Shown here: positions 16,009 through 24,337 of the stretch, piece by piece
Numbering within the stretch: position 1 is the stretch's first letter
Layout of the letters: each line of letters opens with the position of its first letter
NCBI GenBank assembly: GCA_018377375.1
Contig: JAGZZN010000003.1
Coordinates: 1 to 56,235, forward strand
Source: Streptococcus parasanguinis
GTDB lineage: Bacteria > Bacillota > Bacilli > Lactobacillales > Streptococcaceae
DNA: 56,235 nt
Reading direction: 5' to 3'
Translations under genes and position numbers: made by a program
Notes under the pieces: generated by a model
Told to the model about the DNA's origin: nothing
The model's input: only the letters and a program-made list of their open reading frames with translations
Database searches by the model: none

Positions 16009-16038
16009 AATAAATTTAAAAAATTATGTAAAAAAGTG

Positions 16039-16067
16039 TTGACAAAGAATTCAGTCTGCGTTATAAT
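16039..16067 (+). promoter_or_regulatory. Consensus sigma-A promoter of clpL
   Basis: TTGACA (16039-16044), 17 bases, TATAAT (16062-16067). Both hexamers are perfect. It gives a leader of about 240 bases before clpL. No CIRCE or CtsR heptad operator (GGTCAAA type) was seen. Confidence 0.9.
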
Positions 16068-16140
16068 AATTTATGTAAACAAAAAGAGGTTGGGGAAACC
16101 TACTGGTTTACAAGATCAATAGTGGAAAGGAGATGGTGAT

Positions 16141-16197
16141 ATGCTATTTCCAGAATTAAGACAACTAATTGATAAAAGGAAAAATAGAAACTGTTAG
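16141..16197 (+). CDS. 18-codon upstream ORF in the clpL leader
   Basis: ATG 16141 is preceded by AAAGGAGATGGTGAT, one of the strongest ribosome binding sites in the window. The peptide is basic at its end (MLFPELRQLIDKRKNRNC). The TAG stop forms the base of a TAGCC/GGCTA hairpin. It may be a leader peptide controlling clpL, or an independent small peptide. No homologue is recognised. Confidence 0.5.
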   Translation: MLFPELRQLIDKRKNRNC

Positions 16198-16209
16198 CCT
16201 GTAGGGCTA
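16195..16209 (+). promoter_or_regulatory. Hairpin overlapping the upstream-ORF stop codon
   Basis: TAGCC (16195-16199) pairs with GGCTA (16205-16209) and is followed by TTATTAAATAA. A ribosome stopped at this codon would melt it. Confidence 0.4.
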
Positions 16210-16219
16210 TTATTAAATA

Positions 16220-16240
16220 AATGAATTAAAATTATGTAAA
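16220..16240 (+). repeat. 21-base direct repeat in the clpL leader, copy 1
   Basis: Contains GAATTAAAATTATGTAAA; an identical 21-base copy lies at 16279-16299. A related AAAATTATGTAAA occurs upstream of the promoter near 16018-16031. Confidence 0.8.
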
Positions 16241-16278
16241 CAATCAAGCAGCAGCCAATTGGTCTGCTAATTTTCAAG

Positions 16279-16299
16279 AATGAATTAAAATTATGTAAA
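16279..16299 (+). repeat. 21-base direct repeat in the clpL leader, copy 2
   Basis: Identical to 16220-16240 and ends 15 bases before the clpL ATG. The two copies flank a small hairpin, AGCAGCC/GGTCTGCT (16250-16268). Confidence 0.8.
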
Positions 16300-16314
16300 T
16301 TAGAGGTATACAAT

Positions 16315-18444
16315 ATGAACAACAACTTTAACAATATGGATGATCTTTTCAATCAACTAATGGGAAACATGGGTGGTTTTCGTTCTGAAAGCCGTCGCTA
16401 CATGATCAACGGTCGTGAAGTGACACCAGAAGAATTCGCTATTTACCGCCAAACTGGTCAACTTCCAAATGAAGGAAGTGAGCAAGTGCAACACCATCAA
16501 GGTAAAGGAATGAAACAAGATGGGATCCTTGCAAAACTTGGTCGCAACTTGACCGAAGAAGCTCGTGAAGGAAAATTGGATCCGGTCATCGGACGTAATA
16601 AAGAAATTCAAGAAACTGCTGAAATCTTGTCTCGTCGTACCAAGAACAACCCTGTCCTTGTAGGAGATGCCGGTGTTGGTAAAACAGCAGTTGTAGAAGG
16701 TTTGGCACAAGCTATTGTGAACGGAGATGTTCCAGCTGCTATCAAGAACAAAGAAATCATCTCGATTGATATTTCTGGTCTAGAAGCTGGTACGCAATAC
16801 CGTGGTAGCTTTGAAGAAAATATTCAAAATCTGATCCAAGAAGTCAAAGCTATGGGAAATGTCATTCTCTTCTTTGATGAAATCCATCAAATCCTTGGTG
16901 CAGGTAGCACAGGTGATGGTCAAGGCTCTAAAGGTCTTGCGGATATCATCAAACCTGCTCTTTCACGTGGGGAATTGACAGTCATTGGGGCAACGACTCA
17001 AGATGAATACCGTAACACCATCTTGAAGAATGCGGCTCTTGCTCGTCGTTTCAACGAAGTGAAAGTCAATGCTCCATCAGCTGAAGATACTTTCAAGATT
17101 CTCCAAGGGATCCGTGATCTTTATGAAAAACACCACAATGTCATCTTGCCAGATGAAGTTTTGAAAGCAGCGGTTGATTATTCGATCCAATACATTCCAC
17201 AACGTAGCTTGCCTGATAAGGCCATTGACTTGGTCGATGTGACAGCTGCTCACTTGGCAGCCCAACATCCAGTAACAGATGTCCATGCTGTGGAACATGA
17301 AATTGAAGAAGAAAAAACCAAACAAGAAGAAGCTGCGGCTAAAGAAGATTACGAAGCAGCTTTGAAAGCAAAAGTTCGAATCGAAGAACTTGAAAAGAAA
17401 ATTGAAAACCATACGGAAGACCATAAAGTAACAGCAACAATCAACGATGTGGCTGAATCAGTAGAACGGATGACGGGTATCCCAGTTTCTCAAATGGGTG
17501 CAACTGATATCGAACGTTTGAAAGATATGGGTCACCGTTTGCAAACCAAGGTTATCGGTCAAGATAAAGCCGTTGAAGCAGTGGCACGTGCTATCCGTCG
17601 GAATCGTGCAGGATTTGACGAAGGGAACCGTCCAATCGGTAGCTTCCTCTTTGTGGGTCCTACTGGTGTCGGTAAGACTGAATTGGCTAAACAATTGGCT
17701 CTTGATATGTTCGGAACCAAAGATGCCATCATCCGTTTGGACATGTCAGAATACAGCGACCGCACAGCCGTTTCTAAATTGATTGGTACAACAGCTGGTT
17801 ATGTTGGTTACGATGACAACAGCAATACCTTGACAGAACGTGTTCGCCGTAACCCTTACTCAATCGTCCTTCTTGACGAAATTGAAAAGGCAGATCCTCA
17901 AGTGATCACCCTTCTCCTTCAAGTATTGGATGATGGTCGTTTGACAGATGGTCAAGGGAACACGGTCAACTTCAAGAACACTGTGATTATCGCCACTTCA
18001 AACGCTGGATTTGGTTACGAAGCTAACTTGACAGAAGATGCGGATAAACCAGAACTCATGGATCGTTTGAAACCTTACTTCCGTCCAGAATTCTTGAACC
18101 GTTTCAACGCTGTCATTGAATTCTCACACTTGAGCAAGGAAGATCTTTCTAAGATTGTTGATTTGATGTTGGTAGATGTCAATAAGACCCTTTCTAAGAA
18201 AGAAATCGACTTGGCAGTGAGCGATGCAGCTAAAGAATATATGACTGAAGAAGGTTATGATGAAGTGATGGGTGTTCGTCCACTCCGTCGGGTAGTCGAA
18301 CAACAAATCCGTGACAAAGTCACAGACTTCCACTTGGATAACTTGGATGCCAAACATCTCGAAGCAGACATGGAAGATGGTGTCCTTGTGATTAGAGAAA
18401 AAGACACAAAGAAGGAAGAAAACACTGATAAACAAGCAGATTAA
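16315..18444 (+). CDS. clpL: ATP-dependent Clp-family chaperone ClpL
   Basis: Hsp100 disaggregase/chaperone of 709 residues, cytosolic, used in heat and envelope stress. The short Asn-rich N-terminus (MNNNFNNMDDLFNQLMGN) and lack of the double Clp_N domain distinguish it from ClpC and ClpE. AAA-1 has Walker A GDAGVGKTAVVEG and Walker B ILFFDEIH. A short coiled-coil middle region around residues 320-370 follows, then AAA-2 with GPTGVGKTELAK and VLLDEIEKAD. The end (residues ~630-690) is the ClpB D2-small domain. No ClpP-binding IGF/LGF loop was noticed, in line with a free chaperone. TTAGAGGT lies upstream of the ATG. The leader carries an upstream ORF, repeats and hairpins but no obvious CtsR operator. 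Confidence 0.95.
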   Translation: MNNNFNNMDDLFNQLMGNMGGFRSESRRYMINGREVTPEEFAIYRQTGQLPNEGSEQVQHHQGKGMKQDGILAKLGRNLTEEAREGKLDPVIGRNKEIQETAEILSRRTKNNPVLVGDAGVGKTAVVEGLAQAIVNGDVPAAIKNKEIISIDISGLEAGTQYRGSFEENIQNLIQEVKAMGNVILFFDEIHQILGAGSTGDGQGSKGLADIIKPALSRGELTVIGATTQDEYRNTILKNAALARRFNEVKVNAPSAEDTFKILQGIRDLYEKHHNVILPDEVLKAAVDYSIQYIPQRSLPDKAIDLVDVTAAHLAAQHPVTDVHAVEHEIEEEKTKQEEAAAKEDYEAALKAKVRIEELEKKIENHTEDHKVTATINDVAESVERMTGIPVSQMGATDIERLKDMGHRLQTKVIGQDKAVEAVARAIRRNRAGFDEGNRPIGSFLFVGPTGVGKTELAKQLALDMFGTKDAIIRLDMSEYSDRTAVSKLIGTTAGYVGYDDNSNTLTERVRRNPYSIVLLDEIEKADPQVITLLLQVLDDGRLTDGQGNTVNFKNTVIIATSNAGFGYEANLTEDADKPELMDRLKPYFRPEFLNRFNAVIEFSHLSKEDLSKIVDLMLVDVNKTLSKKEIDLAVSDAAKEYMTEEGYDEVMGVRPLRRVVEQQIRDKVTDFHLDNLDAKHLEADMEDGVLVIREKDTKKEENTDKQAD

Positions 18445-18468
18445 GGCGAATTAGTTTGTGAAAAATAG

Positions 18469-18500
18469 AGACTGCTATAATATAGCGGTCTTTATTTTTT
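18469..18500 (+). terminator. Rho-independent terminator of clpL
   Basis: Ten-base stem AGACTGCTAT/ATAGCGGTCT (one G-U) with a three-base loop, followed by TTATTTTTT. Confidence 0.9.
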
Positions 18501-18669
18501 CTTCCCACCTGGGGGAAATTATTCGCCGTATGAGGCGAAAAATACCCTATTTGGGCTAAAAAAACATCAATAATTAGTGAAATTAATCCAATTTGAGCAA
18601 AATTATTAATAAATAAAGAAAATAAGTATATAATCTATACAAGAATAAAATTTGAGGAATGGAAGTAAG

Positions 18670-18915
18670 ATGAGCAATACAATTGATATCTACTCAACTC
18701 CCGAATACAGAAAAGTGGAAGCCGTTGTTCAACTGATGGTTGACGGTCGCTTGACGAGCTATCGTGTCGCAACTGAAACAAACATCAGCAAAATGAGCTT
18801 GGCGACTTTGACGAAGGGAACGAGTAAAATCAAAAATATTACCTATCAAACGGCTTTGGCCTTGATTGATTGGTATGATGAGAATCATGAAAAGTATGGC
18901 ATTACGATTGACTAG
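18670..18915 (+). CDS. Small HTH-like protein, 81 residues
   Basis: Not assigned to a named family. The sequence VVQLMVDGRLTSYRVATETNISKMSLATLTKGTSKIKNIT, quoted here only as SYRVATETNISKMSLATLTK, has the spacing of a Cro/XRE-like helix-turn-helix, and the ending LIDWYDENHEK is helical. It could be a small DNA-binding regulator. ATG 18670 is chosen over an in-frame TTG at 18652 because GGAATGGAAG lies just upstream. Its own TATAAT (18629-18634) and terminator suggest a monocistronic unit. A TTCGCC/GGCGAA inverted repeat at 18532-18549 lies upstream. Confidence 0.65.
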   Translation: MSNTIDIYSTPEYRKVEAVVQLMVDGRLTSYRVATETNISKMSLATLTKGTSKIKNITYQTALALIDWYDENHEKYGITID

Positions 18916-18923
18916 TCAGTAGC

Positions 18924-18948
18924 CCACTTTTCGTGGTTTTTTTTTTTT
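18924..18948 (+). terminator. Rho-independent terminator of the small HTH-like gene
   Basis: Short CCAC/GTGG stem followed by about 12 T. Confidence 0.7.
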
Positions 18949-19010
18949 CAGCAAAACTTGCCTCCTCTTTGAGACTGGACTCTGATTTTACTTGAAGAGG
19001 ATGGGAAAAC

Positions 19011-19039
19011 TTGAAAAGACGGGCGAAATTTGATATAGT
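19011..19039 (+). promoter_or_regulatory. Sigma-A promoter of yajC
   Basis: TTGAAA (19011-19016), 17 bases, TATAGT (19034-19039); AAAGGAGAA precedes the ATG at 19071. Confidence 0.8.
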
Positions 19040-19070
19040 ATAGCATATATGAAAATTAAAGGAGAAACAT

Positions 19071-19397
19071 ATGCAAGGCGGAAGTTTGCTAATTATGCTC
19101 GTTCTTATGGTCGGTTTGATGTACTTCATGAGCCGTAGCCAAAAGAAACAGTACCAAAAACGGATGGAAAGTTTGAATAAACTTCAAAAAGGAAATGAAG
19201 TCATCACGATTGGTGGCTTGTACGGAACCATCGATGAAGTCGACACAGACCGCAAGACCGTTGTCTTGGATGTTGATGGTGTCTACCTGACCTTTGAATT
19301 GGGAGCGATCAAAACAGTTCTTCCTGTATCAGAAGGAATCTCAGCTACTGCTACAGAAGGTGCTAGCTCAGATGCCGATTCAGCCATCGAAGAATAA
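19071..19397 (+). CDS. yajC: Preprotein translocase accessory subunit YajC
   Basis: Small single-span membrane protein that associates with SecDF/YidC. N-terminal helix LLIMLVLMVGLMYFMS, then SRSQKKQYQKRMESLNKLQ and the family signature KGNEVITIGGLYGTIDEV. The acidic Ser/Ala-rich tail is common. 108 residues, normal for the family. AAAGGAGAA is correctly placed. Own promoter and terminator; first of the conserved streptococcal yajC-uppS-cdsA-rseP-proS order. Confidence 0.95.
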   Translation: MQGGSLLIMLVLMVGLMYFMSRSQKKQYQKRMESLNKLQKGNEVITIGGLYGTIDEVDTDRKTVVLDVDGVYLTFELGAIKTVLPVSEGISATATEGASSDADSAIEE

Positions 19398-19407
19398 TCA
19401 TCAAAGA

Positions 19408-19428
19408 AGAGGCAAGGGCCTCTTTTTT
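19408..19428 (+). terminator. Rho-independent terminator after yajC
   Basis: Stem AGAGGC/GCCTCT with a four-base loop and a T run. Confidence 0.8.
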
Positions 19429-19510
19429 GGTGGGCAAATAGGACGATGTGATGAAGGAAAGTCCTGCTGGTTCAAAAAAGAGGCCAGAGTCCCTATTTTA
19501 TGGGGATTTA

Positions 19511-19519
19511 TGGTATAAT
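19511..19519 (+). promoter_or_regulatory. Extended -10 promoter of the uppS operon
   Basis: TGGTATAAT gives the TGn extension before a perfect TATAAT. The -35 region is poor, as allowed for extended -10 promoters. It lies 33 bases before uppS. Confidence 0.65.
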
Positions 19520-19551
19520 GAAGCGATAAATATTGAAATAGGTAGAAAAAC

Positions 19552-20301
19552 ATGTTTCGTTTTAAGAAAAAAGAAAAAATCGAGATACCTTTAGAAGTCC
19601 CGAAACACATTGGGATCATTATGGATGGCAATGGTCGCTGGGCGAAAAAGCGGATGCAACCGCGCGTCTTCGGTCATAAGGCGGGGATGGAAGCTCTCCA
19701 AGAAGTGACGATTGCAGCAAAAAATATGGGGGTTCAGGTCTTGACTGTCTATGCCTTTTCTACGGAAAACTGGACACGCCCTGAAGATGAAGTCAAGTTC
19801 ATCATGCACTTGCCGGTCGAGTTTTATGATCGTTTTGTCCCCGAATTGCATCGCAACAATGTCAAGATTCAAATGATCGGCGATACCAAGAAATTACCAA
19901 AAGAAACGCTAGAGGCTTTGGAAAGAGCAGAAGCGATGACCCATCTCAATACAGGCTTGATCCTGAATTTCGCACTCAATTATGGTGGACGTGCTGAGAT
20001 CACTCAGGCTGTGAAGCAGATCGCCCAAGAAGTCTTGGATGCGAAGTTCAGTCCAGAAGATATCACAGAAGAGATGATCGCAGATTCTCTCTATACCGAG
20101 AGTTTGCCACGCGTCCTAAGGGATCCGGATTTGATTATCCGTACCAGCGGAGAGATCCGTTTGAGTAATTTCCTTCCTTGGCAGGCTGCTTATAGTGAGT
20201 TGTATTTCACAGATGTGATGTGGCCAGATTTTGGAGAGGAAGCACTACGAAGTGCCATAGTAGAATATAGCCATCGCCATCGGAGATTTGGTGGTGTTTA
20301 G
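19552..20301 (+). CDS. uppS: Undecaprenyl diphosphate synthase (isoprenyl transferase)
   Basis: Cytosolic cis-prenyltransferase that makes the C55 carrier lipid for cell-wall synthesis. The signature IGIIMDGNGRWAKKR gives catalytic Asp25 and Asn27. Later motifs ALNYGGRAEI, RTSGEIRLSNFLPWQ and ELYF-DVMWPDF are diagnostic. 249 residues. The Shine-Dalgarno is weak (ATAGGTAG). cdsA follows after nine bases and rseP after another 36, forming an envelope-lipid/protease operon. Confidence 0.97.
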   Translation: MFRFKKKEKIEIPLEVPKHIGIIMDGNGRWAKKRMQPRVFGHKAGMEALQEVTIAAKNMGVQVLTVYAFSTENWTRPEDEVKFIMHLPVEFYDRFVPELHRNNVKIQMIGDTKKLPKETLEALERAEAMTHLNTGLILNFALNYGGRAEITQAVKQIAQEVLDAKFSPEDITEEMIADSLYTESLPRVLRDPDLIIRTSGEIRLSNFLPWQAAYSELYFTDVMWPDFGEEALRSAIVEYSHRHRRFGGV

Positions 20302-20310
20302 GAGAAGATG

Positions 20311-21114
20311 ATGACGAAAGATTTACAAAAACGTGTGATTTTTGGAGGAATTGCCCTGCTCTTTTTCATTCCAACAGTAATGGTTGGAGGAGTGTTCTTC
20401 CAGATTGTGATTGGCTTGATCGCCATGCTAGGGGTTCATGAATTGCTCAAGATGAAGGGGCTTGAGACAGCGACTTTTGAAGGAGCGCTGGCCATGTTAG
20501 CGGCCTTCGTCCTGACTTTGCCGATCGAGGACTACCTCCCTTACCTTCCAGCAGATGGCAATATGATTGCCTATGGTCTGGTTGTCTTGATTCTCATGGG
20601 GACAACTGTTCTTGCTCAGAATTATAATTATGAAGATGTGGTCTACCCCATTGCGTCCAGCTTTTATGTTGGACTTGGCTTCCATTCCTTAGTAGATGCG
20701 CGAATTGCTGGTATTGATAAGGTTTTGTTAGCCCTCTTTATTGTCTGGGCTACAGATTCAGGTGCTTATCTGGTAGGAAGCCGGTTTGGGAAACGCAAGC
20801 TCATGCCTGCGGTTTCTCCTAATAAAACGATTGAAGGCAGTCTTGGGGGAATCTTGTCTGCAGTAGCGGTAACTGTGATCTATATGATCGTGGATCGTTC
20901 TGTGGCGGGTGGACATGGTTTTCTTGCGATGATCTTCTTTACCATCCTCTTTAGTATTGCAGGTCAGTTTGGCGACCTCGTAGAGAGTGCGATTAAACGC
21001 CACTTCGGTGTGAAAGATTCTGGAAAATTTATTCCAGGACATGGTGGTGTTCTAGACCGCTTTGATAGTTTGATTTTTGTCTTTCCCTTGATGCATTTCT
21101 TGGGCTTATTCTAA
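20311..21114 (+). CDS. cdsA: Phosphatidate cytidylyltransferase
   Basis: Polytopic membrane enzyme that makes CDP-diacylglycerol from phosphatidate and CTP. The CDP-alcohol signature is near the C-terminus (GQFGDLVESAIKRHFGVKDS, then FIPGHGGVLDRFDSL). Also visible is WATDSGAYLVGSRFGKRKL. About eight hydrophobic segments. Two adjacent ATG codons (20308, 20311) follow TTAGGAGAAG. The second gives the better spacing and the usual 267-residue streptococcal length, so it is chosen. Confidence 0.95.
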   Translation: MTKDLQKRVIFGGIALLFFIPTVMVGGVFFQIVIGLIAMLGVHELLKMKGLETATFEGALAMLAAFVLTLPIEDYLPYLPADGNMIAYGLVVLILMGTTVLAQNYNYEDVVYPIASSFYVGLGFHSLVDARIAGIDKVLLALFIVWATDSGAYLVGSRFGKRKLMPAVSPNKTIEGSLGGILSAVAVTVIYMIVDRSVAGGHGFLAMIFFTILFSIAGQFGDLVESAIKRHFGVKDSGKFIPGHGGVLDRFDSLIFVFPLMHFLGLF

Positions 21115-21150
21115 GACAGAAGTGATAGAAAGGAAACCACATATAGAACG

Positions 21151-22410
21151 ATGCAGTTTATTGCCTTTATTGTTATTTTTGGAGTGATCGTTCTCGTTCA
21201 CGAGTTTGGTCATTTCTATTTTGCAAAAAAATCGGGCATCCTGGTGCGAGAATTCTCGATCGGGATGGGTCCCAAGATCTTTGCCCATATTGGTCAAGAT
21301 GGAACAGCCTATACGATTCGCATTCTACCTTTAGGTGGCTATGTTCGTATGGCTGGCTGGGGTGAGGACACAACTGAGATTAAAACCGGAACGCCTGTCA
21401 GCTTGACGCTAAATGAGGCTGGTAAGGTCGTCCGGATCAATCTTTCAGGAAAGAATCTGGATCAGACAGCCCTTCCCATGAATGTTACCCAGTTTGACTT
21501 TGAAGATAAATTAGAAATCACGGGCTTGGTTCTCGATGAGACCAAGACTTATGATGTCGATCATGATGCGACTATTGTTGAGGAAGATGGGACAGAAGTG
21601 CGGATTGCGCCGAGAGATGTTCAGTATCAGAATGCCAGCATTTGGGGACGGTTGATCACCAACTTTGCGGGTCCTATGAACAACTTTATCCTCAGTATTG
21701 TCGTCTATTCACTCTTAGCCTTTATGCGCGGTGGTGCGATTGATTACTACAGCAACAATGTTCAGGTGGCACCCGATGGGGCGCTAGCTAAGGTTGGTGT
21801 TAAAAGCAATGTTCAGATCCTTCAAGTCAATAACGATACCGTTAGCAACTGGGATGAGCTGACAGATGCTGTCGAGAAAGCAACCAAGGACAGCAAGACG
21901 GCTCCTGAATTGACCCTGAAAGTCAAAACAGACGGCCAAGAAAAAGAAGTTAAAGTAAAGCCAACCAAGTCAGGGAATCGTTACTATCTGGGTGTGACAA
22001 ATGGCCTCAAGACAGGATTTGTGGATAAACTCTTGTCTGGTTTTACAGATACCTGGAATACAGCGACACGGATTTTGGGAGCTTTGAAAGATATCATTTT
22101 CCACTTTAGTCTCAATAAACTGGGTGGTCCGGTTGCCATCTACAATGCCAGCTCACAAGCTGCTCAATTAGGAATTCCAGCAGTCTTGTCTCTTATGGCC
22201 ATGCTCTCTATTAATATTGGGATCTTCAATCTAATCCCGATTCCCGCTTTGGATGGAGGAAAAATCTTGATCAATTTGATCGAGGTCGTCCGGAGAAAGC
22301 CACTGAAACAAGAAGTAGAAACCTATATGACGCTTGCAGGTGTAGCTGTAATGGTTATTTTGATGATTGCTGTCACCTGGAATGATATTATGAAATTATT
22401 TTTGAAATAG
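21151..22410 (+). CDS. rseP: RIP metalloprotease RseP/Eep (site-2 protease)
   Basis: Intramembrane zinc protease of 419 residues. The zinc motif HEFGH (His17, Glu18, His21) is in the first helix. A PDZ domain spans about residues 190-280, and the C-terminal NLIPIPALDGGK supplies the third ligand region. In streptococci and enterococci Eep trims lipoprotein signal peptides and pheromone precursors, including short Rgg-system peptides, and could serve the Rgg regulator or the 66-residue peptide in this window; that link is inference. AGAAAGGA lies 16 bases upstream, a long spacing, but no better start exists. Confidence 0.96.
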   Translation: MQFIAFIVIFGVIVLVHEFGHFYFAKKSGILVREFSIGMGPKIFAHIGQDGTAYTIRILPLGGYVRMAGWGEDTTEIKTGTPVSLTLNEAGKVVRINLSGKNLDQTALPMNVTQFDFEDKLEITGLVLDETKTYDVDHDATIVEEDGTEVRIAPRDVQYQNASIWGRLITNFAGPMNNFILSIVVYSLLAFMRGGAIDYYSNNVQVAPDGALAKVGVKSNVQILQVNNDTVSNWDELTDAVEKATKDSKTAPELTLKVKTDGQEKEVKVKPTKSGNRYYLGVTNGLKTGFVDKLLSGFTDTWNTATRILGALKDIIFHFSLNKLGGPVAIYNASSQAAQLGIPAVLSLMAMLSINIGIFNLIPIPALDGGKILINLIEVVRRKPLKQEVETYMTLAGVAVMVILMIAVTWNDIMKLFLK

Positions 22411-22425
22411 AAAAGGATATTGTCC

Positions 22426-24276
22426 ATGAAACAAAGTAAAATGTTGATTCCAACGCTTCGCGAAATGCCAAGCGATGCTCAAGTCATTAGCCATGCTTTG
22501 ATGTTGCGTGCAGGTTATGTTCGCCAAGTCTCAGCTGGTGTCTATTCTTATCTGCCATTAGCAAATCGAGTGATTGAAAAAGCAAAAGGCATCATGCGCC
22601 AAGAATTTGAAAAAATTGGAGCAGTAGAAATGCTAGCTCCAGCCCTTTTGAGTGCGGATCTCTGGCGTGAATCTGGTCGTTACGAAACTTACGGGGAAGA
22701 CCTTTATAAGTTGAAAAACCGTGAAGGCTCTGACTTTATCTTGGGTCCAACTCACGAAGAAACCTTTACCGCTATTGTGCGCGACTCAGTAAAATCTTAC
22801 AAACAATTGCCGTTGAATCTCTACCAAATTCAACCAAAATACCGCGATGAAAAACGCCCACGGAACGGTCTTCTTCGGACCCGTGAATTCATCATGAAAG
22901 ATGGTTACAGTTTCCATGCCAACTACGATAGCTTGGACGTTACTTATGATGAATACAAGGCAGCTTATGAGCGGATCTTCACACGCAGTGGCATCGACTA
23001 CAAAGCCATCATCGGTGATGGTGGTGCCATGGGTGGAAAAGATAGCCAAGAGTTTATGGCTGTTACGCCTGCTCGTACGGACTTGGACCGTTGGGTTGTT
23101 TTAGACAAATCAGTAGCTTCCTTTGATGAGATCCCAGCAGAAGTTCAAGAAGAAATCAAAGCAGAATTGCTCAAATGGATGGTTTCTGGGGAAGATACTA
23201 TTGCCTATTCAAGTGAATCAACCTATGCTGCGAACTTGGAAATGGCTACTAACGAATACAAGCCTAGTAACCGTGTCGTAGCAGAAGAAGAAGTGAAACG
23301 CGTGGAAACACCAGGTGTCAAATCGATTGATGAAGTAGCTGCATTCTTGGATGTTCCAGAAGAAGCTACTATCAAGACTTTAGTTTACATCGCAGATGGT
23401 GAGCCAGTTGTAGCCCTTCTTGTAGGTAATGATCAGCTCAATGAAGTGAAGTTGAAAAACCACCTCGGCGCAGACTTCTTTGAACCTGCAACCGAAGTGG
23501 AAGTGAAAGAATTATTAGGAGCTGATTTTGGCTCTCTCGGTCCAGTTGATCTTCCTGAAAATGTTAAGATTATCGCAGACCGCAAGGTCCAAGACAGCCG
23601 CAATGCAGTAGTCGGTGCCAATGAAACAGGCTACCACTTGACTGGTGTCAACCCAGGACGTGACTTTACTGCAGAATACGTCGATATCCGTGAAGTTCGT
23701 GAAGGCGAAATCTCACCAGATGGGAAAGGGGTCTTGAACTTTGCACGTGGGATCGAAATCGGTCACATTTTCAAACTCGGCACACGCTACTCCGCTAGCA
23801 TGGGAGCAGATGTCTTGGACGAAAACGGTCGTGCAGTTCCAATCATCATGGGCTGCTACGGAATCGGTGTCAGCCGTCTTCTTTCAGCCGTTATGGAGCA
23901 ACATGCTCGCCTCTTTGTCAATAAGACTCCAAAAGGGGAGTACCGTTACGCTTGGGGAATTAACTTCCCTAAAGAATTGGCGCCATTTGATGTGCATTTG
24001 ATTCCAGTCAATGTCAAAGATGAAGCAAGCCTTGCTTTGACCGATCGGATCGAAGAAGCCTTGGTGAATAAAGGCTACGAAGTCTTGGTGGATGACCGAA
24101 ATGAACGCGCTGGTGTCAAATTCAGCGATAGTGATTTGATTGGGCTTCCAATCCGCGTAACAGTTGGTAAAAAAGCAGCTGAAGGCATCGTAGAAGTGAA
24201 AATCAAAGCGACAGGAGATACCATCGAAGTTCATGCGGACAATCTCCTTGAAACCCTTTCAATCTTGAACAAATAA
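22426..24276 (+). CDS. proS: Prolyl-tRNA synthetase
   Basis: Charges tRNA-Pro in the cytosol. Class II motifs are clear: motif 2 in PKYRDEKRPRNGLLRTREFIMKD (short form RPRNGLLRTREF) and motif 3 in GCYGIGVSRLL. The long bacterial form has an editing (INS/YbaK) domain at about residues 225-410 with the GANETGYH region. An anticodon-binding domain follows. 616 residues, family standard. ATG 22426 has AAAAGGAT upstream; an in-frame TTG at 22420 is less likely. Last gene of the uppS operon, followed by a terminator. Confidence 0.97.
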   Translation: MKQSKMLIPTLREMPSDAQVISHALMLRAGYVRQVSAGVYSYLPLANRVIEKAKGIMRQEFEKIGAVEMLAPALLSADLWRESGRYETYGEDLYKLKNREGSDFILGPTHEETFTAIVRDSVKSYKQLPLNLYQIQPKYRDEKRPRNGLLRTREFIMKDGYSFHANYDSLDVTYDEYKAAYERIFTRSGIDYKAIIGDGGAMGGKDSQEFMAVTPARTDLDRWVVLDKSVASFDEIPAEVQEEIKAELLKWMVSGEDTIAYSSESTYAANLEMATNEYKPSNRVVAEEEVKRVETPGVKSIDEVAAFLDVPEEATIKTLVYIADGEPVVALLVGNDQLNEVKLKNHLGADFFEPATEVEVKELLGADFGSLGPVDLPENVKIIADRKVQDSRNAVVGANETGYHLTGVNPGRDFTAEYVDIREVREGEISPDGKGVLNFARGIEIGHIFKLGTRYSASMGADVLDENGRAVPIIMGCYGIGVSRLLSAVMEQHARLFVNKTPKGEYRYAWGINFPKELAPFDVHLIPVNVKDEASLALTDRIEEALVNKGYEVLVDDRNERAGVKFSDSDLIGLPIRVTVGKKAAEGIVEVKIKATGDTIEVHADNLLETLSILNK

Positions 24277-24281
24277 GAAAA

Positions 24282-24337
24282 AGCTTTCTGAGCTCTCACC
24301 AGTGTGGTGATGAAACTCAGGAAGCTCTTTTTATTTT
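24282..24337 (+). terminator. Large terminator hairpin after proS, shared with the convergent lipoprotein gene
   Basis: AGCTTTCTGAG (24282-24292) pairs with CTCAGGAAGCT (24316-24326), with an internal TCACC/GGTGA stem, followed by CTTTTTATTTTT. A short A-run on the 5' side allows use on the minus strand. Confidence 0.85.

Noticed and set aside
16009..16314. CtsR or CIRCE heat-shock operator before clpL
   Set aside because: No GGTCAAA-type tandem heptads or CIRCE inverted repeat could be found.
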